From Gemmataceae bacterium (GTDB taxonomy: Bacteria; Planctomycetota; Planctomycetia; Gemmatales; Gemmataceae), in contig JAOAAA010000013.1 in NCBI GenBank assembly GCA_026419115.1, forward strand, positions 1 through 44,446: DNA of 44,446 bases. Reading direction: 5' to 3'. The notes beneath the pieces were generated by a model. That model was given only the letters and a program-made list of their open reading frames with translations, had not been told where the DNA came from and did not search any database. Below are positions 1 through 8,187 of this stretch, piece by piece; the stretch's first letter is position 1, and each line of letters starts with the position of its first letter. Position numbers and translations under genes: made by a program.

Positions 1-1684
1 GGTCTGGGTAGCGTCGAATGGGTGAGGTAAAATGGCAGTAATTCTCGAACGCGAGTGCAAAATGTTCTTCTTTCTCAGGGGTATAACTGGCATGGCGAAG
101 GCTTCTGAGAAGGGCATAATGGACGGCAATGGCGTTGCTGTGTTCTAAGGATTGCTCGGCAATTTGTTGTAGTTCGGGGCGGCTGGGGATTCGAGAAATG
201 GGGTAACCGAGTCCTTTAACGAATTGGGCGAAACTGCGTAATCTCTCGGGATCGGGGGGGGGGTGAATCCGACGCAGAAAGGGGATTTCCAGTCGATCCA
301 AATGTTGGGCGATCGCCACATTGTTGGCCAGCATAAATTCTTCGATCAATTGATGACTTTGATCGTGACGGGCAAAATGCGCCCCCGAAATATGCCCTTC
401 GGTATCGTAATCGATCACGGCTTCGGGCAAATGGAGTTCCACCGACCCGCGTGCTTTACGTCGTGCTCGGAGAATTTGTGCCAACTCATTCATCTCGCGG
501 AGATTTTGGATGATCTCTTGCGGCAGATTCGTCTCAGGGACCGTTTCGTTCAATACTTCCGAGACTTGCTCATAGGTCAGGCTTTTCCGAACGCGGATGG
601 CCCCTTTCGAGAACCGTGTCGATACCAAAGCTCCCTGCGGGGTAAATTCCATGCGTGTGGTGAACACATAGCGGACGACCCCTTCTTTGAGACTGGCCAA
701 ATGATTCGAGATTTCTAGGGGGAACATGGGGATTACCCGATCGGGCAGATAAACACTCGTGCCCCGTTTTCGGGCCTCGCGATCCAAGGCACTCCCTGCA
801 GGAACAAAGTGGGCCACATCGGCAATGTGAACGAAAAGAATCCAGTGCTGGGTTTTCGGGTCGCGGGTCAGGGCGATGGCATCGTCATGATCGCGGGCGT
901 TGATTGGATCGATGGTGAAGACTAGTTGTTGGGTATAATCTTCCCGCCCCAGAAGATCATCCTCGCGAAATTGGGCCACGGCGGCCCGAGCCTCGGCGAG
1001 GGCTTCCTCGGGGAAATCGGCCGGAATGCCCAAGGAGCGAATCACCGATTCCGTATCGGCCAAGGGGTCACCCCGTTTGCCTAACACCTCGACAACGACG
1101 GCCTTGCCAAACTCGTGGGCCAAGGGGAATTTGACCACTTCGATAATCACTCGATCCCCTGCTTGGGCCTCGATTGAGGAAACGACTGTGAAAGGCTGGG
1201 GGAACACATCGTTCTCGACTTTGACGAACGATTGTTCCTCACGGATAAAAAATGTCCCCGCAAATTGCGTTTGCGCCCGATGCACCACCTCAATCACTTC
1301 TGCGGAACCGTCTTCGTAACGGGTTGGTTTGCGTCGAACGGCAATTTGGACCGTGTCGCCTGTGCTGGCATCGGAACTCAAATGGTCGGGAATCATGAAG
1401 GTGGCCGAAGGAAACGCTTTATCCTTCTCTGTTTTCACCATTCCCGAACCATCTCGCATGCGGATGAACTTCCCATAGGCAATGGGGAGGGTCGGCACGG
1501 GACGAATCGTCGAGTTTTTGCCGAGAATAGCACGGCCTTGAGTGATGAGTTTCCTTAGGGTGTTTCGGAACTCTGTATAGGCCGATTCGTTTACCCCCAA
1601 ACTCTTGGCCAAAGCCTTGGGTTTCATCGGTTGATAACCCTTGGCTCCGAGTGCCGACAAAATGAGTTTAGAAAAATCTGGCAT
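1..1684 (-). CDS. rnr: Ribonuclease R, C-terminal part beyond window
   Basis: RNase R is a processive 3'-5' exoribonuclease that degrades structured RNA in the cytoplasm. The frame opens with ATG at 1684 and stays open to the left edge, giving 561 visible residues. An N-terminal winged-helix-like segment (about 1-60) and cold-shock/OB segments (about 65-200) precede the RNB catalytic domain. The metal-binding signature TIDPINARDHDDAIAL lies at about residues 257-272, with D259, D265, D267 and D268 as the expected acidic ligands. The visible end, SPIRRYPD, is a conserved RNB motif. The rest of RNB and the S1 domain lie outside the window. It is the last gene of a minus-strand run after mnmA and a YhaM-like exonuclease. 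A run of ten G (254-263) encodes HPPPD in frame. Family identification is firm. Confidence 0.95.
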   Translation of the reverse strand, partial: MPDFSKLILSALGAKGYQPMKPKALAKSLGVNESAYTEFRNTLRKLITQGRAILGKNSTIRPVPTLPIAYGKFIRMRDGSGMVKTEKDKAFPSATFMIPDHLSSDASTGDTVQIAVRRKPTRYEDGSAEVIEVVHRAQTQFAGTFFIREEQSFVKVENDVFPQPFTVVSSIEAQAGDRVIIEVVKFPLAHEFGKAVVVEVLGKRGDPLADTESVIRSLGIPADFPEEALAEARAAVAQFREDDLLGREDYTQQLVFTIDPINARDHDDAIALTRDPKTQHWILFVHIADVAHFVPAGSALDREARKRGTSVYLPDRVIPMFPLEISNHLASLKEGVVRYVFTTRMEFTPQGALVSTRFSKGAIRVRKSLTYEQVSEVLNETVPETNLPQEIIQNLREMNELAQILRARRKARGSVELHLPEAVIDYDTEGHISGAHFARHDQSHQLIEEFMLANNVAIAQHLDRLEIPFLRRIHPPPDPERLRSFAQFVKGLGYPISRIPSRPELQQIAEQSLEHSNAIAVHYALLRSLRHASYTPEKEEHFALAFENYCHFTSPIRRYPD

Positions 1685-1857
1685 TCGATTCTCGATTGTC
1701 AAAGTGGGCAATAGTCGATGGCAGTTCGGGGGATAGTTCCGGCCGCTTATCGGGAGAGTTCCTAATGCCTAACGGAACGATCCTTGCGATCTTGCAGTTT
1801 GTCTGGGAAGGAGAGGCTGCATCACACAAAGATCAGGCGAATATCCCCTCTGTTAAA

Positions 1858-2823
1858 TTATACCCGTTTGCCTTTGTAAACCTTGCGTTGGAGAGCATGA
1901 TTAAATGCCGTCCAATTTCCTTGGGATTTATCGTCGGCAATTTCTTTCAGGGCGATGGCCACTTGGGAATCGATCATATCGATGGCGCGCACGAGAATCC
2001 CTTCGGGACTCATCGGGACTTTCGGGCTGCCGTTTTGCGGTTCCCCATGATGACAAAGGATGAGATGCTTCACCTGCATCAGAAGTTCAGGGGGCACCGG
2101 TTCGCCATACATTTTTTCGACCTCTTTGGCCTTGGCCAAAAGCATCTCAATTCCCATGACCAGATGGCCGACCATTTGACCTTCATCGGTATAGGCAAAA
2201 GATCGCTGATAGCTCATTTCCCGAATCTTTCCCGAATCGTGCAGGAAGATACCGACTAGCACCACATCTTTGTTCAATTCGGGATAAAACGGCAAGGTCT
2301 TCTCCGCGATTTCGAGCATGGTGACCGTATGTTCGAGCAAACCGCCGATATAGGCATGGTGAACGCGAATGCCGGCCGGTGCCCGACAGAAGTCGCGCAC
2401 AAACTCTTCATCGATCAAGTAACATTCGGTGAGGCTTTTGAGAAATGGATCTGAGACTTTTCGCAAAATCTCCTTCAAGCGAATGAACAGTTTGTTCACA
2501 TCCTGACGAGTATGCGGGAGAAAATCGTTTAACTCGACGAGGTTCGGGTCCACCTTTTCCAGACCATCCAGAACGACTTGAAGAATACCTTGGAAGAGTT
2601 GGACTTTTCCGCGTGTGTGGATGAAATCGCCTATTTCAAAGGTTCGGAATACAGGTTCACCAGCATGAAACAGCCGAGCACTAATGCTTCCGGTACGATC
2701 CGCAAGTTCAAGGGTTATGAAACTATCACCTTTCCGGTTGGTGCGTAACTGCTTGTCCAAAACCAAGAAAACATCTTCAAGGTTGTCGCCGTCAGTTAAT
2801 TGGTCAATGAAACGCCTTGCCAT
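1858..2823 (-). CDS. YhaM-like 3'-5' exoribonuclease (OB fold + HD domain)
   Basis: This 321-residue protein has the architecture of the YhaM/CBF1 family, metal-dependent 3'-5' exonucleases with an N-terminal nucleic-acid-binding OB fold and a C-terminal HD phosphohydrolase domain. An OB-like stretch spans about residues 30-90 (DRTGSISARLF through the GKVQLFQG segment). The HD signature begins with HHAYIGGLLEHT at about 155-166, continues with GIFLHDSGKI at about 190-200, and includes LCHHGEP further on with D in RAIDMIDSQ, so the HD metal ligands look complete. Start ATG at 2823. It sits 173 bp upstream of rnr on the same strand, so two 3'-5' exoribonucleases are adjacent. Substrate preference (RNA or DNA) cannot be read from sequence. 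Confidence 0.85.
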   Translation of the reverse strand: MARRFIDQLTDGDNLEDVFLVLDKQLRTNRKGDSFITLELADRTGSISARLFHAGEPVFRTFEIGDFIHTRGKVQLFQGILQVVLDGLEKVDPNLVELNDFLPHTRQDVNKLFIRLKEILRKVSDPFLKSLTECYLIDEEFVRDFCRAPAGIRVHHAYIGGLLEHTVTMLEIAEKTLPFYPELNKDVVLVGIFLHDSGKIREMSYQRSFAYTDEGQMVGHLVMGIEMLLAKAKEVEKMYGEPVPPELLMQVKHLILCHHGEPQNGSPKVPMSPEGILVRAIDMIDSQVAIALKEIADDKSQGNWTAFNHALQRKVYKGKRV

Positions 2824-2903
2824 AGGGGAGGGTTCCTTTCATATTGAGGATCGCAAAAATCCTATTTTCGCTTTCTGAAAGCAAAAGGCTACCCCTAATT
2901 GAT

Positions 2904-2969
2904 AATCGTGGGTGTAGAAAGGAGCGAATCGTTCTGGCCTGAAATGAGAATCGTGGGTGTAGAAAGGAG
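2904..2969. repeat. Local direct duplication, 21 bp x2, period 45
   Basis: The 21-bp word at 2904-2924 recurs without mismatch at 2949-2969 (core AATCGTGGGTGTAGAAAGGA), and similarity extends a few bases each way. It lies in the 213-bp spacer between mnmA and the YhaM-like gene. Just to its left (about 2867-2888) is an imperfect TTTTCGCTTTC/GAAAGCAAAAG dyad that could form a weak hairpin at the end of the mnmA transcript. No gene is seen in this spacer. Confidence 0.85.
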
Positions 2970-3036
2970 TGAAACCGCACAAGGATGGTGAAGGGGGCGG
3001 GTCCCCCGCAAGGATTGTGGGAGAAACCGGAGGGGG

Positions 3037-4116
3037 TTAGGTGGATTCGATCCAACCGCCGCCGAGAACTTGCGTTCCCGAGTAAAAGACAACCGCTTGG
3101 CCCGGAGTCACTGCCATTTGGGGTTCGACAAATTGTACTCGGGCTAGCCCATGACCTGTAATCGTGACCTTGGCAGGAGTTGCGGTATTTCGATAGCGAA
3201 TTTTGGCAAAACAATCTAAACTCCCCTCGGGAGGATCGATCAGCCAATTCACGCTGCTGGCATTCAATCCCGCACAGGCGAGTTGCTCCCGATCCCCCAG
3301 AACGACCGTATGAGTGTCGGGGAGAATATTCAACACATAGCGTTTCCTTTCGCCGGCAATGCCTAGCCCCTTGCGTTGGCCGATGGTGAATCGTTCGATG
3401 CCGTCATGTTGTCCCAATACTTCGCCGGTAGTACTGACCACGGGGCCGGCGGTATGGGCTTCGGGACGAATTTTGCGAATGAGGGCAGCATGATCCCCCC
3501 CCGGAACAAAGCAAATTTCGACACTATCGGGCTTCTCGGAAACTTCGAGTAAGCCAGTCCGGCGGGCAATTTCACGGATTTCGCTCTTGGAGTAGCCTCC
3601 TACGGGAAAAATCAGGTGGTTGAGGATTTCACGCCGAATCCCTGCCAGCACATACGATTGATCCTTTTCGGGATCGACCGCACGATGAAGCTCTGGGCCT
3701 TGGGCGCCCGAACGAATTTGGGCATAATGCCCCGTTGCGATCCACTCGGCCCCGAGTTGCTTACCAAATTCCCATAATTGCCCGAATTTCAACCACGAAT
3801 TGCAAACCACACAGGGGTTCGGTGTACGCCCCCGCAAATACTCGTCGGCAAAATAATCGATAATTTTGCCAAACTCTCGCTCAAAATCCAAGGCATAAAA
3901 GGGGATATTCAAGCGTTCGGCCACCCGTCGGGCATCTCCGGCATCGATCGCGGAGCAACACCCTTTTTTGTTGTCGGGGCGCTGGTCCGATTCTTCGGTG
4001 TGAGAACCAGTGCGCATGAACAAGCCGATCACATCGTAGCCTTGTTCTTTCAGCAGAACGGCCGATGCGGAACTATCCACCCCCCCCGACATGGCCAAAA
4101 CTACCCGACCGGGCAT
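3037..4116 (-). CDS. mnmA: tRNA-specific 2-thiouridylase MnmA
   Basis: MnmA thiolates the wobble uridine 34 of tRNA-Lys, -Glu and -Gln, using ATP to adenylate the base and a persulfide sulfur donor. The 359-residue length is normal. The PP-loop ATP site is MSGGVDSSAS (residues 9-18). The two catalytic cysteines are expected at C102 (in PNPCVVCN) and C202 (in SVEICFVPGG). TGHYAQI (128-134) is also characteristic. Start ATG at 4116. It is the first gene of the minus-strand run mnmA - YhaM-like - rnr, which may be co-transcribed, although a 213-bp spacer separates it from the next gene. GC homopolymers of eight (4080-4087 and about 3486-3493) lie within the coding sequence in frame. Confidence 0.96.
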   Translation of the reverse strand: MPGRVVLAMSGGVDSSASAVLLKEQGYDVIGLFMRTGSHTEESDQRPDNKKGCCSAIDAGDARRVAERLNIPFYALDFEREFGKIIDYFADEYLRGRTPNPCVVCNSWLKFGQLWEFGKQLGAEWIATGHYAQIRSGAQGPELHRAVDPEKDQSYVLAGIRREILNHLIFPVGGYSKSEIREIARRTGLLEVSEKPDSVEICFVPGGDHAALIRKIRPEAHTAGPVVSTTGEVLGQHDGIERFTIGQRKGLGIAGERKRYVLNILPDTHTVVLGDREQLACAGLNASSVNWLIDPPEGSLDCFAKIRYRNTATPAKVTITGHGLARVQFVEPQMAVTPGQAVVFYSGTQVLGGGWIEST

Positions 4117-4348
4117 AGCTTAACTCCTTGATCTAAAGTGAAATTATAGTCAAATGAGGCAGACATTGCTACTTTCATCTTCGCTGGATAAACCGGACCT
4201 CTCCCTAGAGAAATGGAAAAAAAGGCTAAAGGTTCGTTTTTAGCAATAAATTTCCAAGAAATGGCGCAAGTGACTAGCTAAGTGTCCGTCCAAGGTTTAG
4301 AATTTCGATGATTTCTTGTCGATTCCGTAATGGGAAGGGACAAACTCT

Positions 4349-4759
4349 GTGCGTTTGCTGGCAACGATCCACCGAACCCTCTGCCGCTGCAAGAATGCTG
4401 GGCTGGGTCTGATCGTTGTGGTCTCGTTCCTGTTCACGCCGCAACTCTCTTTCGCAGGAATACTTGGGTTTAAGAACGAAACCTCGGGAACCTTGGAAAT
4501 TCAAGAGGTTCGGCCCGGTCCGCTCGTCCGACTGGGTAAGGCCATCAAAATGATTGCCAGCGAAACCTTTTCCGATACTGCTTCTTCGGGAGCCGACCGA
4601 CGATTCATCATCACTGACGGAAAAGGCAAAGTCCTCTTCGATGGCTATGTTCAATCCCCTTCGGCCAAAGAAAATATCATCTACTCGATCAAACCCGACG
4701 GCAAAGGGGGTATTAAACTGGAACCGACCCGAACCCTGTTGGACGATAAAAAAAAATAA
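4349..4759 (+). CDS. Small secreted hypothetical protein
   Basis: I do not recognise a family. The 136-residue product begins with a basic region and a hydrophobic core (about residues 17-34) ending in LSFAG, which looks like a Sec signal peptide with cleavage near residue 36. The mature part of about 100 residues is mixed alpha/beta in character, rich in K/D/G, with no cysteine or known motif, and ends in a DDKKK tail. The GTG start at 4349 is preceded by a purine-rich GGGAAGGGA (4332-4340) at suitable spacing. The longer antisense frame over this locus has no coding character, which favours this strand. It stands alone between mnmA (divergent) and the alcohol dehydrogenase gene. Confidence 0.6.
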   Translation: MRLLATIHRTLCRCKNAGLGLIVVVSFLFTPQLSFAGILGFKNETSGTLEIQEVRPGPLVRLGKAIKMIASETFSDTASSGADRRFIITDGKGKVLFDGYVQSPSAKENIIYSIKPDGKGGIKLEPTRTLLDDKKK

Positions 4760-4967
4760 TCCTTTCCCTTGCCCAGAGTGAGTGAGCCTTACTACCACCT
4801 AGTTTGACCTCCAGCATTTCGGGGATGATTCCTTTCGCTTACGATTATCCTTATTCGCTTACCCACGCTGATTTTGAGCGGTTGTCCTCAAGCTCGGTTG
4901 CAAACACGTTCCCATTCTCTGAGCGATCTCCCGTTGCCACTTTGCTTTGGCTTTGTACCAAACATTC

Positions 4968-6161
4968 ATGCGAACCACTTTCTCGTTTTCATCCTCGGGG
5001 CGATTGATTTTTGGAAATCACTCGCTGAAGCAACTCCCTCAAACCCTAAAGTTTCTGGGGGCACAAAAACCCTTTTTGATTTCTGATCCGGTTTTGAATC
5101 GTGTGGGTCTTGTGCAACAAGTGCGGGAACAAATCCCGAACTGTCCGATGTTTTGCGAGATTGGCCCCGAACCGACCTTGGCCATGATTTTGGATGCCTA
5201 TCATGCGGCCCAGAAGCATCAGCCCGATGCCATCATTGGTTTAGGCGGCGGAAGCAATATGGATGCGGCCAAATTGGTGAGTATTTTGCTCACTCATGGG
5301 GGGCATCCGAAAGATTATGTCGGTGAAGAAAAAGTACCTGGCCCTGTCGTTCCCATTATTGCCATTCCGACCACTGCGGGGACCGGTTCCGAAGTGTCTT
5401 TGGCAGCTGTGTTCACCGATACCGATGCCGGTATCAAAGTCAGTACCCTCAGTGAGTATTTACGTCCCAAGATGGCGTTGGTTGACCCCTTATTGACTTT
5501 GAGCTGCCCGCCGAAGGTGAGTGCCGATTCCGGAATGGATGCTCTGGTTCATGCAATCGAAGCATTCACTGCCATCGATTATCAGAAATTTCCGGTGCCC
5601 GATGGTGCGGTGAGCGTCTATCAGGGGAAAAATCCCTTGGCGGATAGTATGGCCGAGCAAGCCATCAAGTTGATTGCTCGGCATTTGGTGCGAGCCGTGC
5701 AGCAGGGGGATGATCTAATCGCCCGAGAAGGCATGGCCCTTGCTGCGACCTTAGCGGGTTTGGCCTTTTCCAATGCTGCGGTCGCTTTAGTTCATGCGAT
5801 GGAGTATCCGGTGGGGGCGGCCGTGCATTGCTCTCATGGCGAGGGGAACGCTCTGTTGCTTCCGCATGTGATGCGCTTCAATAAACCGGCACGACTCAAG
5901 GAGTTTGCCACCATCGCCACTTGGTTGGGAGAGGATATTTCGGGATTGCCTTTGGAAGAGGCAGCAGAACGGGCGATTGTCGCGGTCGATCGCTTGCGGG
6001 AGGCCGTGAAAATTCCCGCTCGGCTCCGCGATTTGAAGGTTCAGCCCGAGCAATTGCCTGCCTTTGCACAAAAGGCCATTTCCATTACTCGTTTGATGCG
6101 AGTTAACCCCATTTATCCCACACAAGAAGAGATCGAGGCCATTTACAAATCGGCCTATTAG
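4968..6161 (+). CDS. Iron-containing alcohol dehydrogenase
   Basis: A 397-residue group III (iron-type) alcohol dehydrogenase, an NAD(P)-dependent enzyme interconverting alcohols and aldehydes/ketones. Seen are the nucleotide-binding GLGGGSNMDAAK, the family signature region IPTTAGTGSEV, a DSGMDALVHAIEAF segment with metal-ligand Asp and His, and further His ligands in LVHAMEYPVGA and CSHGEGNA. The frame is open from a TTG at 4947, but the ATG at 4968 gives the more usual N-terminus; no good ribosome-binding site marks either. Substrate cannot be inferred. The stop codon and the last eight codons are copied into the spacer downstream (see the repeat at 6135-6242). Confidence 0.9.
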   Translation: MRTTFSFSSSGRLIFGNHSLKQLPQTLKFLGAQKPFLISDPVLNRVGLVQQVREQIPNCPMFCEIGPEPTLAMILDAYHAAQKHQPDAIIGLGGGSNMDAAKLVSILLTHGGHPKDYVGEEKVPGPVVPIIAIPTTAGTGSEVSLAAVFTDTDAGIKVSTLSEYLRPKMALVDPLLTLSCPPKVSADSGMDALVHAIEAFTAIDYQKFPVPDGAVSVYQGKNPLADSMAEQAIKLIARHLVRAVQQGDDLIAREGMALAATLAGLAFSNAAVALVHAMEYPVGAAVHCSHGEGNALLLPHVMRFNKPARLKEFATIATWLGEDISGLPLEEAAERAIVAVDRLREAVKIPARLRDLKVQPEQLPAFAQKAISITRLMRVNPIYPTQEEIEAIYKSAY

Positions 6162-6242
6162 CCCGATAACGTTAATTGTGGATTCTAATAACCGACCGAT
6201 TTTTAAGAGGCCATTTACAAATCGGCCTATTAGCCCGATAAC
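6135..6242. repeat. Duplicated gene end, 36 bp x2, period 72
   Basis: The last 27 bp of the alcohol dehydrogenase gene with its TAG stop and 9 bp beyond (6135-6170) reappear exactly at 6207-6242. The 36 bp between the copies is unrelated. The second copy has no coding role, since nothing upstream of it continues the frame. It is the cleanest member of the local duplications found around gene ends in this window. Confidence 0.95.
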
Positions 6243-6385
6243 CCTATTCATTAAACAACGAGAACCGTTTCGATTCTTCCAACTTGCCGACTACCTCGAA
6301 GGGTCGAAGAACCCTATCACCTTTTCCAATTTGATATAACATCTTCATTTCAGTAAAACCTTTGGATTGATCGGGAGGCTGACGG

Positions 6386-6826
6386 ATGATCCGGTTCCTG
6401 ACTTTCTTCTTGTTGTTGGTATTACTGGGTGTTTCTCCTTTAGCCTCTTCGGAGGACAAAAAATCAGCGAAGGTGACCGGTACGTTTATCATTCCAAAAA
6501 CGGTTCCGGATATTCAAGGTCAAACGGTGGAAATCCTGTTATTCAAATACGATACTCGGCTAGCAGGGAAAGCGGCGGACCTCGTCGAGAAAATCGAAAT
6601 CAAAGATTTCAAACATGAAAGTGGGAAAGAAACCAGCCAAGAATTTACTATCGGTGCCAAAGCCGATCTAGAGGAAGGAATGGGCTACTACATGACCTTG
6701 TTCGTTCTGAAAGATGGGAACCGAACCCACATGGGGGAAGCAGAGCATGCCCCGAAAAATCTTTGCAAGGTGTTAACGATGGGAAACCCCAATAAAATCA
6801 AAATGACGGTTTTGCCAGTGAGATGA
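6386..6826 (+). CDS. Small secreted hypothetical protein, YbaY-like size
   Basis: A 146-residue protein with a clear N-terminal signal (residues 1-22, hydrophobic core FLTFFLLLVLLGVSPLA). The mature domain starts with VTGTFIIPK and alternates hydrophobic strands, suggesting a small beta-sandwich. General shape and the 'TGTF..P' opening recall YbaY/YscW-type periplasmic domains, but this is resemblance only. ATG at 6386 is preceded by GGGAGG (6373-6378) at 7 bp, a good ribosome-binding site. It is followed 31 bp later by gluQ, with which it may be co-transcribed. The stop-codon region is duplicated into the start of gluQ. Confidence 0.65.
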   Translation: MIRFLTFFLLLVLLGVSPLASSEDKKSAKVTGTFIIPKTVPDIQGQTVEILLFKYDTRLAGKAADLVEKIEIKDFKHESGKETSQEFTIGAKADLEEGMGYYMTLFVLKDGNRTHMGEAEHAPKNLCKVLTMGNPNKIKMTVLPVR

Positions 6827-6861
6827 GCCATCGGACAACAACGATTTTGCCAGTGAAATGA
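6806..6861. repeat. Duplicated gene end, 21 bp x2, period 35
   Basis: The end of the secreted hypothetical gene with its TGA (6806-6826) is repeated at 6841-6861 with 19 of 21 bases identical. The second copy contains the ATG (6858) used here as the gluQ start, so the duplication has supplied or reshaped the translation start region of the next gene. Confidence 0.9.
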
Positions 6862-7817
6862 CCCTTTCGGTATCACGGCCTGCTATACGAGTGAAAGGAC
6901 GCTTGGCCCCGTCTCCTACGGGGGGCCAACATCTCGGCAATGCGCGGACGTATCTTTTGGCGTGGTTGTCGGCCCGATCGCAACAGGGGGAGATTCAACT
7001 TCGCATCGAGGATATTGATAAGACCCGTGTTCGAGCTGAGGCCATCTCATTGATTCTCGAAGATTTGAAATGGTTGGGATTATCATGGGACGAAGGTCCT
7101 ATTCTGCAATCGAGCCGATATTCTCGCCATCAAGAAGCGCTCGAACGGTTGATTCAACAAGGTGCTGTTTTTCCCTGCACCTGCACACGCAAGGATATTT
7201 TGCTTGCGAGTAGTGCCCCCCATTTGGAAGAGGCCGAACCTGTTTATCCCGGAACTTGTCGGAATCGCTCGCTGCAACAAGCCCAACAATTGGGGCGGGA
7301 AAATCAACGATTCTCGTGGCGTTTTCGAGTACAAGAATCTCCCGAATTTACCGACGGATTTTTAGGGAAAGTGCAAATCGATTTGCAACAACACGGGGGC
7401 GATTTCATCGTTTGGAAACAATCAGGGGAACCTGCCTATCAACTGGCTGTCGCGGTCGATGATGGGGAATTAGGCATTACCGAAGTCATACGCGGGGACG
7501 ATTTACTCTCATCGACACCGCGACAATTATTGATCTATCGGGCTTTGGGGTTACCCGAACCCAAATTTTATCATGTACCTTTAGTGGTCGATGCGACCGG
7601 TCGCAGATTGGCTAAACGGTCCAACGATTTGCGCTTGGTTACCTTGCGAGAACGAGGAATTTCTGCCGAACAAATTTTGGGCTGGCTCGGCTATTCTTGT
7701 GGCTGGCTCGAACATCCCCGACCCATTTCACTACCCGAATTGTTGACTCTTTTTTCTTGGCAAAGCGTACCCAAAACCCCGTTTGTCATGCCAGACGATT
7801 TTCTTTCTTCGGTTTGA
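6858..7817 (+). CDS. gluQ: Glutamyl-Q tRNA(Asp) synthetase
   Basis: GluQRS is a truncated GluRS paralogue that activates glutamate and attaches it to the queuosine at position 34 of tRNA-Asp. It lacks the anticodon-binding half, as does this 319-residue product. The class I HIGH-type motif is APSPTGGQHLGNA (residues 17-29). The family zinc site is present as C107-T-C109, Y130 and C134. The KMSKS-type loop is RRLAKRS (about residues 253-259). The GEx site RIEDIDKTR (49-57) and the RGDDLL segment are intact. Start ATG at 6858 lies inside a duplicated copy of the previous gene's tail; no alternative start is evident before APSPTG. No queuosine biosynthesis gene is visible nearby. Confidence 0.93.
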   Translation: MTLSVSRPAIRVKGRLAPSPTGGQHLGNARTYLLAWLSARSQQGEIQLRIEDIDKTRVRAEAISLILEDLKWLGLSWDEGPILQSSRYSRHQEALERLIQQGAVFPCTCTRKDILLASSAPHLEEAEPVYPGTCRNRSLQQAQQLGRENQRFSWRFRVQESPEFTDGFLGKVQIDLQQHGGDFIVWKQSGEPAYQLAVAVDDGELGITEVIRGDDLLSSTPRQLLIYRALGLPEPKFYHVPLVVDATGRRLAKRSNDLRLVTLRERGISAEQILGWLGYSCGWLEHPRPISLPELLTLFSWQSVPKTPFVMPDDFLSSV

Positions 7818-7828
7818 CTTCGGGATAT

Positions 7829-7851
7829 AACCAACACTCTCCCTGTTGGTT
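7829..7851 (+). terminator. 8-bp hairpin after gluQ, no U-tract
   Basis: AACCAACA (7829-7836) and TGTTGGTT (7844-7851) form a perfect 8-bp stem with a 7-nt loop, 11 bp after the gluQ stop. No T-run follows, so it may slow or protect transcript ends rather than act as a classical intrinsic terminator. Confidence 0.4.
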
Positions 7852-7872
7852 GCGAGAGGCTCGGTTCCAACC

Positions 7873-7910
7873 GAATCGGCACGAATCGAAATGAATCGGC
7901 ACGAATCGAA
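7873..7910. repeat. Tandem 20-bp duplication x2
   Basis: An 18-bp word (GAATCGGCACGAATCGAA) occurs at 7873-7890 and again at 7893-7910, period 20, without mismatch. A dyad TCGGTTCCAACCGA (7861-7874) precedes it. Confidence 0.9.
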
Positions 7911-8187
7911 TCGGAGATGAAAGATGAAAGTAATCTCATCGACTGGGGACAAAAATAATAACGATCCTTCATCCAATTGTGATAAAATTATAATGTTGTT
8001 CTCAAGGAAGAAATTTCGTGGACCTATCCTACTCGAAGAGAGATTTTTACTCTTGGCTGAAAGAATTTGAATCATTAGGGTGATCTTCACCTAGATTGGG
8101 CTGGATTTTCTCGCAAAACTTCGATGATAACAATCTGACAGCCTTACGAGATAAATCCTCGTTCAACACTTGCACTTGGAGGAACCT

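Larger units (their letters stand above)
7818..8187. other. Gene-free stretch before the HD-GYP gene
   Basis: No coding frame is supported here. The stretch holds the hairpin at 7829-7851, the tandem repeat at 7873-7910 and an AT-rich segment with a perfect TATAAT (7989-7994). The TATAAT could be a -10 element for the regulator gene, although I see no convincing -35 at the proper distance. Confidence 0.5.

Noticed and set aside
2804-3247. 147-codon minus-strand frame spanning the mnmA end and spacer
   Set aside because: Its repeated Phe-Leu-His-Pro segments come from translating the local duplication at 2904-2969; it overlaps mnmA out of frame.
4274-4798. 174-codon minus-strand frame opposite the secreted hypothetical
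   Set aside because: It lacks any motif, while the plus strand has a signal peptide and a ribosome-binding site.
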